Below are positions 33,879 through 42,143 of a DNA stretch of 64,000 nt, piece after piece. The DNA is from Methyloceanibacter caenitepidi. GTDB taxonomy: Bacteria > Pseudomonadota > Alphaproteobacteria > Rhizobiales > Methyloligellaceae. The translations under genes and the position numbers were made by a program. Location: the NCBI RefSeq assembly GCF_000828475.1, contig NZ_AP014648.1:496001-560000 (forward strand), given 5' to 3'. Numbering within the stretch: the first letter of the stretch is position 1; each line of letters starts with the position of its first letter. The notes under the pieces are model-generated. The model was not told the origin of the DNA and searched no databases. It saw only the letters and a list, made by a program, of their open reading frames with translations.

Positions 33879-35176
33879 GCCGGCGCGCGCGCGCCGGTGC
33901 GTGGTTCCCTGAACGCCAGTGCCATCACGCCGCCAAGAGCGAGTGCGGCAGCGAGGAAAAGGAGCGCGGCCGAGAAGCTGCCCGTCGCTTGCTTCAGCAC
34001 GCCGACGATGTAGGGCCCTGCGAAACCGGCCGCGTTCCCCATGGAGTTGACGAGGGCGATGCCGGCGGCTGCGCCCGCGCCCGTAAGAAGTGCCGTCGGA
34101 AGCGCCCAGAACGGGCCGAAGGCCGCGTAGAAGCCGAGCGTCGCAATCGTCAGCGCGATCATGGTGGGAACGAGCGGGCCCGAGTAGGCCGACCAGGCGA
34201 AGGCGGCCGCTGCAAGGAAGAGGGGCAGGGCGATGTGCCAGCGCCGCTCACCCGTACGGTCCGAACGCCGGCCCCAAAACACCATAGCGATGGCGGCGAA
34301 GAGATAGGGGATCGCAGTGAGAAAGCCCACCGCCAGCGAGCCGAGTCCGAAGCCGCTGATGACCTGCGGCATCCAGAACCCGATGCCGTACAGCCCGGTG
34401 ACCATGAGGAAGTACAGGCACCCCAGCGCCAATACGCGCGGGCGCGTCAACGCCGTGCGCAAGTCGGCGTAGCCGACGGCCTCCGTCTCTTTTGCCTCCC
34501 GGGCCAGCGCCCCCGACAACGCGGTCTTCTCTGCGTCCGTTAGCCAGTCCGCCTCGCTCGGCCGGTCCGTGAGCACCTTCAACGCGAGGATGCCGAGAAT
34601 GATGGCCGGCAAGCCCTCGATCACGAACAGCCATTGCCAGCCTTGGAATCCGAGAAAGCCGTGCATCTCGAGCAGCGCCCCGGAGAGCGGCCCGCCGAAA
34701 ACGGTCGCCAGCGGCACCGAAGCCATGAACAACGCGACGATGCGGGCGCGCTCGGCGGCAGGAAACCAGTAGGTCAGATATAGGATGATGCCTGGGAAGA
34801 AGCCGGCCTCGGCGATACCGAGCAGCGCGCGGGTCACGTAGAAGCTCGTTTCCGAGTGAACCAGCGCCATCGCGCAGGCGATAACACCCCACGAGATCAT
34901 GATGCGCGCGATCCAGATCCGTGCGCCGAAGCGACGAAGGGCGAGATTGCTCGGGATCTCGAAGGCGATGTAGCCGAGAAAGAAAATTCCCGCGCCGAAC
35001 CCATAGACCGCGGGAGAAAATCCAAGGTCCTCATTCATGTGCAGCGCGGCGAAGCCCACATTGACCCGGTCGAGGAAATTGACCGTGTATGCAAGACACA
35101 GAAACGGGATCAGACGCAATGTCGCCTTGTGGATTGCGGACGCAAGGGCATTGGCTTCGTCTGTCTGACGCTTCAT
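33875..35176 (-). CDS. MFS transporter, anion:cation symporter (ACS) family
   Basis: A 433-residue major facilitator with 12 helices. The opening LIPFLCLAYTVNFLDRVNVGFAALHMNEDLGFS and AGIFFLGYIAFEIPSNLALRRFGARIWIARIMISWG are typical of the ACS family, which carries organic anions such as phthalate, 4-hydroxyphenylacetate or tartrate with protons. GIILYLTYWFPAAERARIVALFMASVPLATVFGGPLSGAL closes the first half. No catabolic cluster is adjacent, so the substrate is open. Its stop codon overlaps the stop of the AI-2E transporter on the other strand: both genes end within CTAG at 33875-33878. It is divergent from hdeD. Confidence 0.87.
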   Translation of the reverse strand: MKRQTDEANALASAIHKATLRLIPFLCLAYTVNFLDRVNVGFAALHMNEDLGFSPAVYGFGAGIFFLGYIAFEIPSNLALRRFGARIWIARIMISWGVIACAMALVHSETSFYVTRALLGIAEAGFFPGIILYLTYWFPAAERARIVALFMASVPLATVFGGPLSGALLEMHGFLGFQGWQWLFVIEGLPAIILGILALKVLTDRPSEADWLTDAEKTALSGALAREAKETEAVGYADLRTALTRPRVLALGCLYFLMVTGLYGIGFWMPQVISGFGLGSLAVGFLTAIPYLFAAIAMVFWGRRSDRTGERRWHIALPLFLAAAAFAWSAYSGPLVPTMIALTIATLGFYAAFGPFWALPTALLTGAGAAAGIALVNSMGNAAGFAGPYIVGVLKQATGSFSAALLFLAAALALGGVMALAFREPRTGARAPA

Positions 35177-35251
35177 CGAGGTCCCGCTTGGCGTATGCTG
35201 CTGGGAAGAACAGGAGTGATTCGACCGACACCCTAGAGGAGGGCCCGACCC

Positions 35252-35842
35252 ATGGCTATTCCAGTGGACGCAGCTGCCGCGGCGCTTCGCGAGGCAATGC
35301 GCGAGACCGTGAAGCGTTACTCCCTTTGGTACCTAATTCAGGGCGTGTTGCTCGTCGTCGCGGGCGTGCTCGCGATCATCTCACCCGTTATCGCGTCCGT
35401 CGCGATCGTATCCCTGTTGGGGTGGGTGTTGATCATCAGCGGGGTGCTGCAGGCGGTCGGCTTGATCGGCGCCACCAACGTCCCGCACTTCTGGCTGCAG
35501 CTGATCTCGGCCGTGCTCGCGGTCCTGATCGGCGTGCTGCTGCTCCGCTCTCCCGAAAGCGGGCTGCTGGTGATGACGATGCTGCTGATCGTCTACTTCA
35601 TGGTCGAAGGTATCGCGAAGGTCATCTTCGCCCTGACGATCCGCCCGTTCCCGAATTGGGGATGGGTGCTGGCAAGCGGCCTCGTCGGCATCGTTCTGGC
35701 GTTCATCTTGTGGGCCAACATGCCGCTGACGGCCAGCTGGGTCCTTGGGCTGATGCTTGGCATACTGCTCGTCAGCGAGGGGTCGGCGCTCACCTATCTC
35801 GCTTGGCAGGTGCATAAGGCTCCCGCGGTCAAAGACAGCTAG
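35252..35842 (+). CDS. HdeD/DUF308 family membrane protein
   Basis: A 196-residue membrane protein with six hydrophobic segments and little else. The WYLIQGVLLVVAGVLAIISPVIASVAIVSLLGWVLIISGVLQ start and WVLGLMLGILLVSEGSALTYLAWQ end are typical of HdeD, found in the acid-stress fitness island of E. coli. In other bacteria DUF308 proteins are of unknown function. The ATG follows AGAGGAGGG. It converges with the SH3-domain gene, again with shared stop codons inside CTAG at 35839-35842. Confidence 0.88.
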   Translation: MAIPVDAAAAALREAMRETVKRYSLWYLIQGVLLVVAGVLAIISPVIASVAIVSLLGWVLIISGVLQAVGLIGATNVPHFWLQLISAVLAVLIGVLLLRSPESGLLVMTMLLIVYFMVEGIAKVIFALTIRPFPNWGWVLASGLVGIVLAFILWANMPLTASWVLGLMLGILLVSEGSALTYLAWQVHKAPAVKDS

Positions 35843-37155
35843 GGCGCGCTGCTCTCCTTCAGGAAGCGGTTGTAGATGTAGCCTTCCTGCGCCGTTTTGG
35901 GGTCGGCGACGCGGATCCAGTTGCCCTCGCGGCCAACCACGCGGAACTTGGCGCCTTTCGGGGCGACCTTGTCGGTGCCGGCGTTCGAGGAGGGGCCCTT
36001 GCGGACATTCACGGGGCTGGCGACCTCCATCCACTCTTCCTGCGCCGAGAGGCCGGCGGCCGCGCGCACAATCATCGTCAAGGGTCCTGGCTTCGGCTCC
36101 TCGTCGGAGGCCAGCAATTGCGGCCGTACCGAACTCGTCGGGACGGCGTTGTTGCTGGCAACGCGTTGCCGGTCGGCGCCGCCGCTGGCGTCTTGCGGGA
36201 CCCGCGTTGCGGCGTGGGGGTTCTTGATGGGAGCGGAGACGCCGGGCGCCGAGATGCTGTGAGTCGGGCTCGCCGACGCCATGATCTCCGTCTGTTTGGG
36301 AGTGGTCTGCTCGTCGCCCCAGTGCTCCGTCAGTCTATGGAGTACCTTTTCCCGATCGGCGATGCCGAGGCCTGCCGCCGTCGCATACCATTTGGCGGCT
36401 TCCGCTCTGTCGGGTTTGATGCCCTGAACGCCCAGGCGAGCAACGATGTCGGGATCGTAGGTCGCGCCCAGCGCGAGAGCGGCTTCGCCGCTTCCGGCTT
36501 CCGCCGCCCGGCGGTAATAGGCCCGGGCGCCGGCGAGATAGCCCACGTCGATCATTTTCTGCCCGTGCGCCATCAAACCTTCGATGCGATCGGACTCCCC
36601 GGCCCGCACGGCGAACCCAGACGAAAGTGGGGGAGCCACATTAGGCCGGGCCGCCGTACGGACCTTGCCGTCTTCGTCCGCCGCGAGGGTCGGAGCGGAG
36701 AAGCGAGGCGGAAGGACGTCGATCGACAGTGCCGCGGATGCGCGCGGCGCAGTGTCCGTTTGCTTGACGAGGCCCGCATGCTGGAACATGCGGTCCAGGT
36801 CGAGATTGAAGTCGAGACCACCGCTACCCACGAGCCACATCATCCCACCCGCCAAGGCCGTCGCGGAGGCCAGTCCGAAGGCAGCCGCGCGCAAGAAGCG
36901 CCGAGGCCTCGCGACGGCCCGGCTTGAGGCCGGCGGAACGGGAGCTAGCAAGGTGGGATCTGCGGCAGCGGCGCGCTGCCGAACGGTGTCGGGTGCGAAG
37001 CGCCGCGCGAGCGAGGACGCGGTGTGGTCCGTATTCGCAGCAGCGAGCCTATGCTCGAACGGCGCGGCCGCATTGATCTCTTCCGCAAGCCGCAAGACGT
37101 CGTCCGGCAAGAACTCATCTAGAATGCCGTCCTGTTTCAGTACTGGCTGTGTCAC
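35839..37155 (-). CDS. Membrane-anchored SH3-domain protein with Sel1-like region
   Basis: A 438-residue protein. The first 85 residues are cytoplasmic, a single membrane helix lies at about 86-107 (RFLRAAAFGLASATALAGGMMWLV), and the rest faces the periplasm. A Sel1/TPR-like helical stretch (ARAYYRRAAEAGSGEAALALGATYD... AAKWYATAAGLG) is followed by a disordered linker and a C-terminal SH3_3 domain (ASPVNVRKGPSSNAGTDKVAPKGAKFRVVGREGNWIRVADP). Such proteins may bind peptidoglycan or partner proteins. The GTG start follows GGGAGG. The TAXI binding-protein gene ends 42 bases upstream on the same strand, so the two may be one operon. Confidence 0.85.
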   Translation of the reverse strand: MTQPVLKQDGILDEFLPDDVLRLAEEINAAAPFEHRLAAANTDHTASSLARRFAPDTVRQRAAAADPTLLAPVPPASSRAVARPRRFLRAAAFGLASATALAGGMMWLVGSGGLDFNLDLDRMFQHAGLVKQTDTAPRASAALSIDVLPPRFSAPTLAADEDGKVRTAARPNVAPPLSSGFAVRAGESDRIEGLMAHGQKMIDVGYLAGARAYYRRAAEAGSGEAALALGATYDPDIVARLGVQGIKPDRAEAAKWYATAAGLGIADREKVLHRLTEHWGDEQTTPKQTEIMASASPTHSISAPGVSAPIKNPHAATRVPQDASGGADRQRVASNNAVPTSSVRPQLLASDEEPKPGPLTMIVRAAAGLSAQEEWMEVASPVNVRKGPSSNAGTDKVAPKGAKFRVVGREGNWIRVADPKTAQEGYIYNRFLKESSAP

Positions 37156-37197
37156 TGTGACCTCCCTCTCAACATGCCGGTGGCAGTTGACGTTGGT

Positions 37198-38334
37198 TCA
37201 GTTCGACTGTTGGGCCTTGTTCCAGGCCTTGAAGGCGCGGAACAGCTTCTCCTGGTCCGCATCGGAGACAGAGTCGGGCCCCACGACGTCGCCGGCCTGC
37301 GTCAGGAACGCCTTGAAACTTTCGCGCTCGCGGGCTTCCGCGACGGCTGCCGAGCGGGCCGTGTCGATCCACGCTTGTGCTTGCGGGGCGCGTTGCCAGC
37401 CCTCGAGCGTCGCGGCGAAATTCACGTCCCGCCATTTGGGGTGGTTCGGTGCTTGCTGGAGCACGTCGAACCCCGAGAAGAAGCGGTCGACGAAGAGTTC
37501 GAGTTTTGCCCCAAGTTCCGCATTGTCCTTGTCGGCGAGCGCCACAAGTACGGCGCAAATCGCCACGGTATCGAGGCGCGCGCCGTCGTCGATCAGCACC
37601 GGGTAATCGTCATGGGTCAGGACGGCGGGATAGGTGTCGTCCTCGAGCCCCGGCGGGTACGGGACCGGCAGAAGTTTGAGGCCTGCATCCACCCCGATCT
37701 GCGCCAAGCCGGCGATGGGCGTCGTCCCGATGAGGATTGCGGCGTCGATCCCGCCCGACTTCAGCTTCGCTACCGCATCGGCCGGTTCGAGACGAGCTGC
37801 CTCGACCTCAAGCCCGAGCCCCTCGAACAGGATGGTCGCCGCGATTTCCGTGGCGCTTCCTTCCGGGCCGACATTCACCGTCTTGCCGTTCAGGTCCTCA
37901 ATCGTCGTGACGTCCGCGCCGGCCAAAAGGTGCAGGTCTTCGTTGAACAGCTTCGCCACATAGACGATGCGATCCTTGATGGGTCCGAGCTCGCCCGTAT
38001 CGGCATAGTGATTGAGTACGGTCGAATGGGTCACGCCCAGATCGACAGTGCCAAGGTTGAGAACGTCGCGGAGGGTTTGCGCCGGGCCCTGTCCTATCAT
38101 CGGGACGGCCCTGAGGGACGGGTCGCTGCTGCCCGACGCCCTGCTGTTGATCATAGCCGCCATATCGCGAGCGACGACCGCGGTCCCGTCGAACGTGGTC
38201 CCGGACATGATCGTCACGGTACCGGCGGTCAGCGGGCTGCCGTCTTTGCCGGCGCCATTCTCGGCGCTGTTCGCGGCCCCGTAGGGGAGCAGCAGACACA
38301 GTCCGGCCAGGCCGAGGGCCAAAGCGATCCGCAT
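37198..38334 (-). CDS. TAXI-type TRAP transporter solute-binding protein (orphan)
   Basis: A 378-residue periplasmic binding protein. The signal peptide is residues 1-22 (RIALALGLAGLCLLLPYGAANSA). The TAXI family signature appears in the GTTFDGTAVVARDMAAMINS ligand-proximal region, followed by LGTVDLGVTHSTVLNHYAD, VYVAKLFNEDLHLLA, and LNGKTVNVGPEGSATEIAATILFEGLGL. TAXI proteins usually feed TRAP permeases (DctQM-like); no such membrane subunits are adjacent here. The start at 38334 follows GAGGGAAC. It probably heads an operon with the SH3-domain protein, which may replace the transport partner in signalling or another role. Confidence 0.86.
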   Translation of the reverse strand: MRIALALGLAGLCLLLPYGAANSAENGAGKDGSPLTAGTVTIMSGTTFDGTAVVARDMAAMINSRASGSSDPSLRAVPMIGQGPAQTLRDVLNLGTVDLGVTHSTVLNHYADTGELGPIKDRIVYVAKLFNEDLHLLAGADVTTIEDLNGKTVNVGPEGSATEIAATILFEGLGLEVEAARLEPADAVAKLKSGGIDAAILIGTTPIAGLAQIGVDAGLKLLPVPYPPGLEDDTYPAVLTHDDYPVLIDDGARLDTVAICAVLVALADKDNAELGAKLELFVDRFFSGFDVLQQAPNHPKWRDVNFAATLEGWQRAPQAQAWIDTARSAAVAEARERESFKAFLTQAGDVVGPDSVSDADQEKLFRAFKAWNKAQQSN

Positions 38335-38645
38335 GATAGTTCCCTCATTCAAACGTCCCCCGCGTCGAATGGGAAGTGATCGATTCGCATCTGTCAACAA
38401 TAGATGAGAAAAAATCAAGATAAAAACGCAAGTATGACTGGAGTGTGGCGGAGAAAACGATAGTTAGACTGAAACAAGGCAATAGACGTCTGAATAAACG
38501 CAAACAAATTCGGGCGCGTGGAAAGATGTCCCGCACAATTTACTTGCTTCATTATATCAAGGCACACGCAGTATCGCCCGTGGTGCGGGCTACCGCATCA
38601 TCAACGCGGGGGGAGCGAATTGGTTTCGTCTGAGGAGAGGACCGC
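38335..38645. other. AT-rich intergenic region between lepA and the TAXI gene
   Basis: The tract is clearly richer in A/T than the rest of the window, notably in GAGAAAAAATCAAGATAAAAACGC. It contains the TAXI gene promoter (minus strand) and the 3' flank of lepA. Open frames on both strands (for example 38445-38633 plus) lack convincing ribosome sites or family features. A small RNA or a degraded remnant could be present, but I see no definite structure. Confidence 0.5.
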
Positions 38646-40457
38646 CTAATCCGCGTCCATCTTGAGGGCGGCGATGAAGGCTTCCTGGGGGATGTCCACC
38701 TTGCCGAAGCTGCGCATCTTCTTCTTACCCGCCTTCTGCTTCTCGAGCAGCTTGCGCTTCCGGGTGATGTCGCCGCCGTAGCATTTCGCGGTGACGTCCT
38801 TGCGCAGGGCGCTGATGGTCTCGCGCGCGATGACCTTGCCGCCGATGGCCGCCTGAATCGGGATCTTGAACATGTGCCGCGGGATCAGATCCTTGAGCTT
38901 GTCCACCATGGCGCGGCCGCGCGCCTCGGCCCGGTCGCGATGCACGATGACCGACAGCGCGTCCACGGGCTCGGCATTCACCAGCATCGACATCTTGACG
39001 AGATTGCCCGCCTCGTAGCCGGTGATGTGGTAGTCGAAGGAGGCATAGCCGCGCGTCACCGACTTCAGGCGGTCGTAAAAGTCGAACACCACCTCGTTGA
39101 GGGGCAGGTCGTAGACGATCATCGCGCGGGCGCCGGCATAGGTGAGCGTCTTCTGCCGTCCGCGCCGGTCCTCGCACAGCTTCAGGACGGCACCCAGATG
39201 CTCGTCCGGCACGAGAATGCTCGCCTCGATCCACGGCTCCTCGATGCGTTCGATCTTCTGAGGCTCGGGCATGTCGGCCGGATTATGCAGCTCGACCATC
39301 GTGCCGTCGGTGAGGAACACGTGGTAGACGACCGACGGGGCCGTCGCGATGAGGTCGATATCGAACTCGCGCTCCAGCCTTTCGCGGACGATCTCGAGAT
39401 GCAGGAGGCCGAGGAAGCCGCAGCGGAATCCGAAGCCGAGCGCGGCGGATGTCTCCATCTCGTACTCGAAGCTCGCATCGTTGAGCCGCAGCTTGCCGAC
39501 GGCCTCGCGCAGATCTTCAAAGTCGCCCGAGTCCACGGGGAACAGCCCGCAGAACACGACCGGCTGTGCCGGCTGAAATCCAGCCAGGGGTTTGTCGGTC
39601 GGCTTTTTCTCGTCGGTCACCGTGTCGCCGACGCGGGTGTCGGCCACCTCTTTGATGGCGGCCGTGAAAAATCCGATCTCGCCGGGTCCGAGTTTGTCGC
39701 GCGCTTCCTTTTTGGGGCGGAAGATGCCGCAGCGGTCGACCTGATAGCCTGCGCCGGTCGACATCAGCCGGATCCGCTGCCCTTTCCGCAGCGTGCCGTC
39801 GATCACGCGGACGAGGACGACCACACCGAGATACGCATCGTACCAGCTGTCGACGAGCATGGCCTTGAGCGGCGCGTCCACATCGCCTTCCGGCGGGGGC
39901 AAACGCGTCACGATCGCCTCGAGCACATCTTCCACGCCAAGACCTGTCTTCGCCGAAATCTCGACCGCTTCGGAAGCGTCCAGCCCGATCACGTCCTCAA
40001 TCTGCGCGCGAACCTTTTCCGGCTCCGCGGCCGGCAAATCGATCTTGTTCAGGACGGGGACGATCTCGTGGTCGTTGTCCAGGGCCTGGTAGACATTGGC
40101 GAGGGTCTGGGCTTCTACGCCTTGGGTCGCGTCGACGACGAGGAGCGATCCCTCGCACGCGGCCAGCGACCGGTTGACCTCGTAGGCGAAGTCCACATGG
40201 CCCGGCGTGTCGATCAGGTTCAGCTCGTAGAGCTGGCCGTCCTTCGCCCGGTAGTCGAGGCGAACGGTCTGGGCCTTGATGGTGATGCCGCGCTCGCGCT
40301 CGATATCCATCGAGTCGAGCACCTGCTCCTTCATCTCCCGCGCCGTGAGGCCGCCACACAGCTGGATCAGCCGGTCGGCCAGGGTCGACTTGCCATGGTC
40401 GATATGGGCAATGATCGAGAAGTTTCGAATATGGGAAAGGGGTGTCGGCGCACTCAT
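38646..40457 (-). CDS. lepA: Elongation factor 4 (LepA)
   Basis: A 603-residue translational GTPase that back-translocates or helps assemble the ribosome under stress. The G1 motif is AHIDHGKST (residues 17-25), then the G2/G3 elements ([19 protein letters not shown]) and NKIDLP for guanine. The LepA-specific C-terminal domain is present, including [65 protein letters not shown] in shortened form. The length is normal. The ATG at 40457 fits the family N-terminus ([16 protein letters not shown]). The gene stands alone between small exported-protein genes and the TAXI gene. Confidence 0.97.
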   Translation of the reverse strand: MSAPTPLSHIRNFSIIAHIDHGKSTLADRLIQLCGGLTAREMKEQVLDSMDIERERGITIKAQTVRLDYRAKDGQLYELNLIDTPGHVDFAYEVNRSLAACEGSLLVVDATQGVEAQTLANVYQALDNDHEIVPVLNKIDLPAAEPEKVRAQIEDVIGLDASEAVEISAKTGLGVEDVLEAIVTRLPPPEGDVDAPLKAMLVDSWYDAYLGVVVLVRVIDGTLRKGQRIRLMSTGAGYQVDRCGIFRPKKEARDKLGPGEIGFFTAAIKEVADTRVGDTVTDEKKPTDKPLAGFQPAQPVVFCGLFPVDSGDFEDLREAVGKLRLNDASFEYEMETSAALGFGFRCGFLGLLHLEIVRERLEREFDIDLIATAPSVVYHVFLTDGTMVELHNPADMPEPQKIERIEEPWIEASILVPDEHLGAVLKLCEDRRGRQKTLTYAGARAMIVYDLPLNEVVFDFYDRLKSVTRGYASFDYHITGYEAGNLVKMSMLVNAEPVDALSVIVHRDRAEARGRAMVDKLKDLIPRHMFKIPIQAAIGGKVIARETISALRKDVTAKCYGGDITRKRKLLEKQKAGKKKMRSFGKVDIPQEAFIAALKMDAD

Positions 40458-40701
40458 GGACGGCTACGTAGGGGAGCAAACGGCTGTAGGTCAAGCTGGG
40501 AGTGATGCGCGCCGCGGCGCCTGTTAATTTGGGCGAAACCATGTGCGCGATTGCCGTAATTTTGCAGTTGTCTCGGCGTAGAAATTCCTCGATTGGAATG
40601 CTCTTCCGATCGTGGGGGATTCGGTCGATTCGCAACGTGTCCGGAGCCTCGCATCCAAACCCTGGTCTCGTTCCTAGAGACTGCCCTTGAGGATTACGTC
40701 T

Positions 40702-40929
40702 ATGAATAAGAATGTCCTTCTCGCCACCGCTGCGGCTGCTCTGATTGCCGGCGCCACGCTTGCGTCCCCGGCCCAGGCCGCAAAGACCTGCCAGGAAGTG
40801 GCCAAGGTCAAGGCCACCAGCATGATGGAGCGCGTGAAGATCAAGCGCGAGTGCAAGAAGTCGATGAAGTCGGCCAAGGCCGACGGCGGCATGTTCTCGA
40901 AGCTGAACTTCCTGAAGGACCGCTCGTAG
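40702..40929 (+). CDS. Small exported basic protein A
   Basis: A 75-residue protein with a clear signal peptide (NVLLATAAAALIAGATLASPAQA, cleavage about residue 25) leaving a mature chain of about 50 residues rich in Lys and Met (KVKATSMMERVKIKRECKKSMKSAKADGGM). It has two cysteines. No family is recognised. The ATG at 40702 follows GAGG. A strong terminator follows 42 bases after its stop codon. Protein B at 41056 is similar in size, signal peptide and basic character, and may be an unequal relative. Confidence 0.65.
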   Translation: MNKNVLLATAAAALIAGATLASPAQAAKTCQEVAKVKATSMMERVKIKRECKKSMKSAKADGGMFSKLNFLKDRS

Positions 40930-40970
40930 CAGCGCCGATCGATCGCGGATCGATTGACATCAGAAATGCA

Positions 40971-41002
40971 AGAAAGGGGCTCATTTGGGCCCCTTTCTTT
41001 TT
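40971..41002 (+). terminator. Intrinsic terminator after small protein A
   Basis: Stem AGAAAGGGGC (40971-40980) pairs with GCCCCTTTCT (40989-40998), loop TCATTTGG, followed by TTTTTG. It separates the two small exported-protein genes, so each is its own transcription unit. Confidence 0.92.
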
Positions 41003-41055
41003 GCCTGTTGGGGCGAGGTGCCGTGCCGATCCCGTCAATACGGAGGAGACTAGCG

Positions 41056-41301
41056 ATGAAGAAACTCGTTCTATGTTCGATAGCCGCCGCGATGATCGCG
41101 GGTAGTGCGACGCTCGTTTCGGCCCCGGCCCCGGCCAACGCGGGTCCCAGCTGCGGTGACCGCGCGAAGTGGATGTACCCTCACGACAAGTGGTCGCGCA
41201 AAGCCTACAAGCAGGCTTGCAAGGATCGCCGCGACGCTTGGGAGGACCGCCGCAAGGCCTGGAAGAAGGCCCGCAAGCGGGGCGTCTGGATCGGCTACTA
41301 G
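41056..41301 (+). CDS. Small exported basic protein B
   Basis: An 81-residue protein with a signal peptide (KKLVLCSIAAAMIAGSATLVSAPAPANA, cleavage about residue 29). The mature chain of about 50 residues is basic, rich in Trp, Arg and Lys (KWMYPHDKWSRKAYKQACKDRRDAWEDRRKAWKK) with two cysteines. The composition suggests binding to an acidic partner, such as LPS or nucleic acid, or a peptide-like role; this is inference. The ATG at 41056 follows GGAGGAGAC. A strong terminator follows at 41325. It resembles protein A in layout. Confidence 0.68.
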   Translation: MKKLVLCSIAAAMIAGSATLVSAPAPANAGPSCGDRAKWMYPHDKWSRKAYKQACKDRRDAWEDRRKAWKKARKRGVWIGY

Positions 41302-41324
41302 CCGCACCGCCGGATAGACAAGCC

Positions 41325-41360
41325 AATGGGGCGTCGTGCATCTGCACGCGCCCCATTTTC
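41325..41360 (+). terminator. Intrinsic terminator after small protein B
   Basis: AATGGGGCG (41325-41333) pairs with CGCCCCATT (41349-41357) around an inner GTGCA/TGCAC hairpin, followed by TTTTC. It lies 23 bases after the stop codon, and its mirror direction could also end the convergent msrA transcript. Confidence 0.88.
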
Positions 41361-41377
41361 GTTTCGGCCGTGATCGA

Positions 41378-41989
41378 TCAGCTACTCTTGTCGCCCCAGA
41401 TCTCGGAGAGACGCTGCGCGCGGCCGCAGCCCCATTTGTAGTACTTGTAGCTCACCGGATTTTTCGTGTGGTAATCCTGGTGATACTCCTCGGCCGCGGT
41501 GAATGTCGTAGTCGGCCGGATCTCGGTCTCCACCGTCTTGCCGAATTGCTCCTCAATTTCCTGCTTCGTCTTCTCGGCAAGCGCCCGTTCAGCATCGTCG
41601 GAGACGAACACGACCGTGTGGTAGGCGGGGCCCTTGTCGCAGAACTGCCCTTCCGCATCAAAAGGGTCGATGTTGTGCCAGTAATTGTCGAGCAGTTCCG
41701 CATAGGTCACTTTCGACGGATCGTAGGTGACCTTGAGGGCCTCCACATGGGTCTTGTGGTTCGCATACGTTGGGTTTTTCAGGGTGCCCCCCGCGTAGCC
41801 CGAGATCGTCTCCGTCACGCCGTCGACCTTGTCGAAGGCATCCTCCACACACCAGAAGCAGCCGCCGGCGAAAATGGCGGTCTTCGTCCCCGCCGCATCC
41901 TCCGCCATCGCAGTCTGGCCATGCATGGCGAGCACGAACAGCGCCAGGAAGGCGGCCGTTAGGCTGGCGAAAATCCATCGCGCGATCAT
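41378..41989 (-). CDS. msrA: Exported peptide methionine-S-oxide reductase MsrA
   Basis: A 203-residue MsrA with a signal peptide (WIFASLTAAFLALFVLAMHGQTAMA, residues 5-29). The catalytic motif is GGCFWCVED: Cys44 is the nucleophile and Cys47 gives a second Cys not present in the cytoplasmic copy at 2395-3039. The motif FAGGCFWCVEDAFDKVDGV and YHQDYHTKNPVSYKYYKWGCGR are typical of periplasmic forms. It would repair oxidised methionine in exported proteins. The electron donor must be periplasmic; none is encoded nearby. The ATG at 41989 follows GGAGACGTTCA. It is divergent from the GMC oxidoreductase gene. Confidence 0.93.
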   Translation of the reverse strand: MIARWIFASLTAAFLALFVLAMHGQTAMAEDAAGTKTAIFAGGCFWCVEDAFDKVDGVTETISGYAGGTLKNPTYANHKTHVEALKVTYDPSKVTYAELLDNYWHNIDPFDAEGQFCDKGPAYHTVVFVSDDAERALAEKTKQEIEEQFGKTVETEIRPTTTFTAAEEYHQDYHTKNPVSYKYYKWGCGRAQRLSEIWGDKSS

Positions 41990-42143
41990 TGAACGTCTCC
42001 AAATTGTTGTCTGTCTTGGACGATAAGGAGTCGCGCAGTGCGGCGGTAGAGACACTCGCGGTTGTGTGATTGGAAGTGAACCGGACCCAACCCTGCGGCC
42101 ACAACGTGTTGGAAGTCCTGCCGCACCCGAGGTATTGAGAGGC

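Noticed and set aside
38445..38633. Possible 62-residue gene in the AT-rich gap
   Set aside because: A weak start, no family features, and an opposing short frame of equal quality; not supported as coding.
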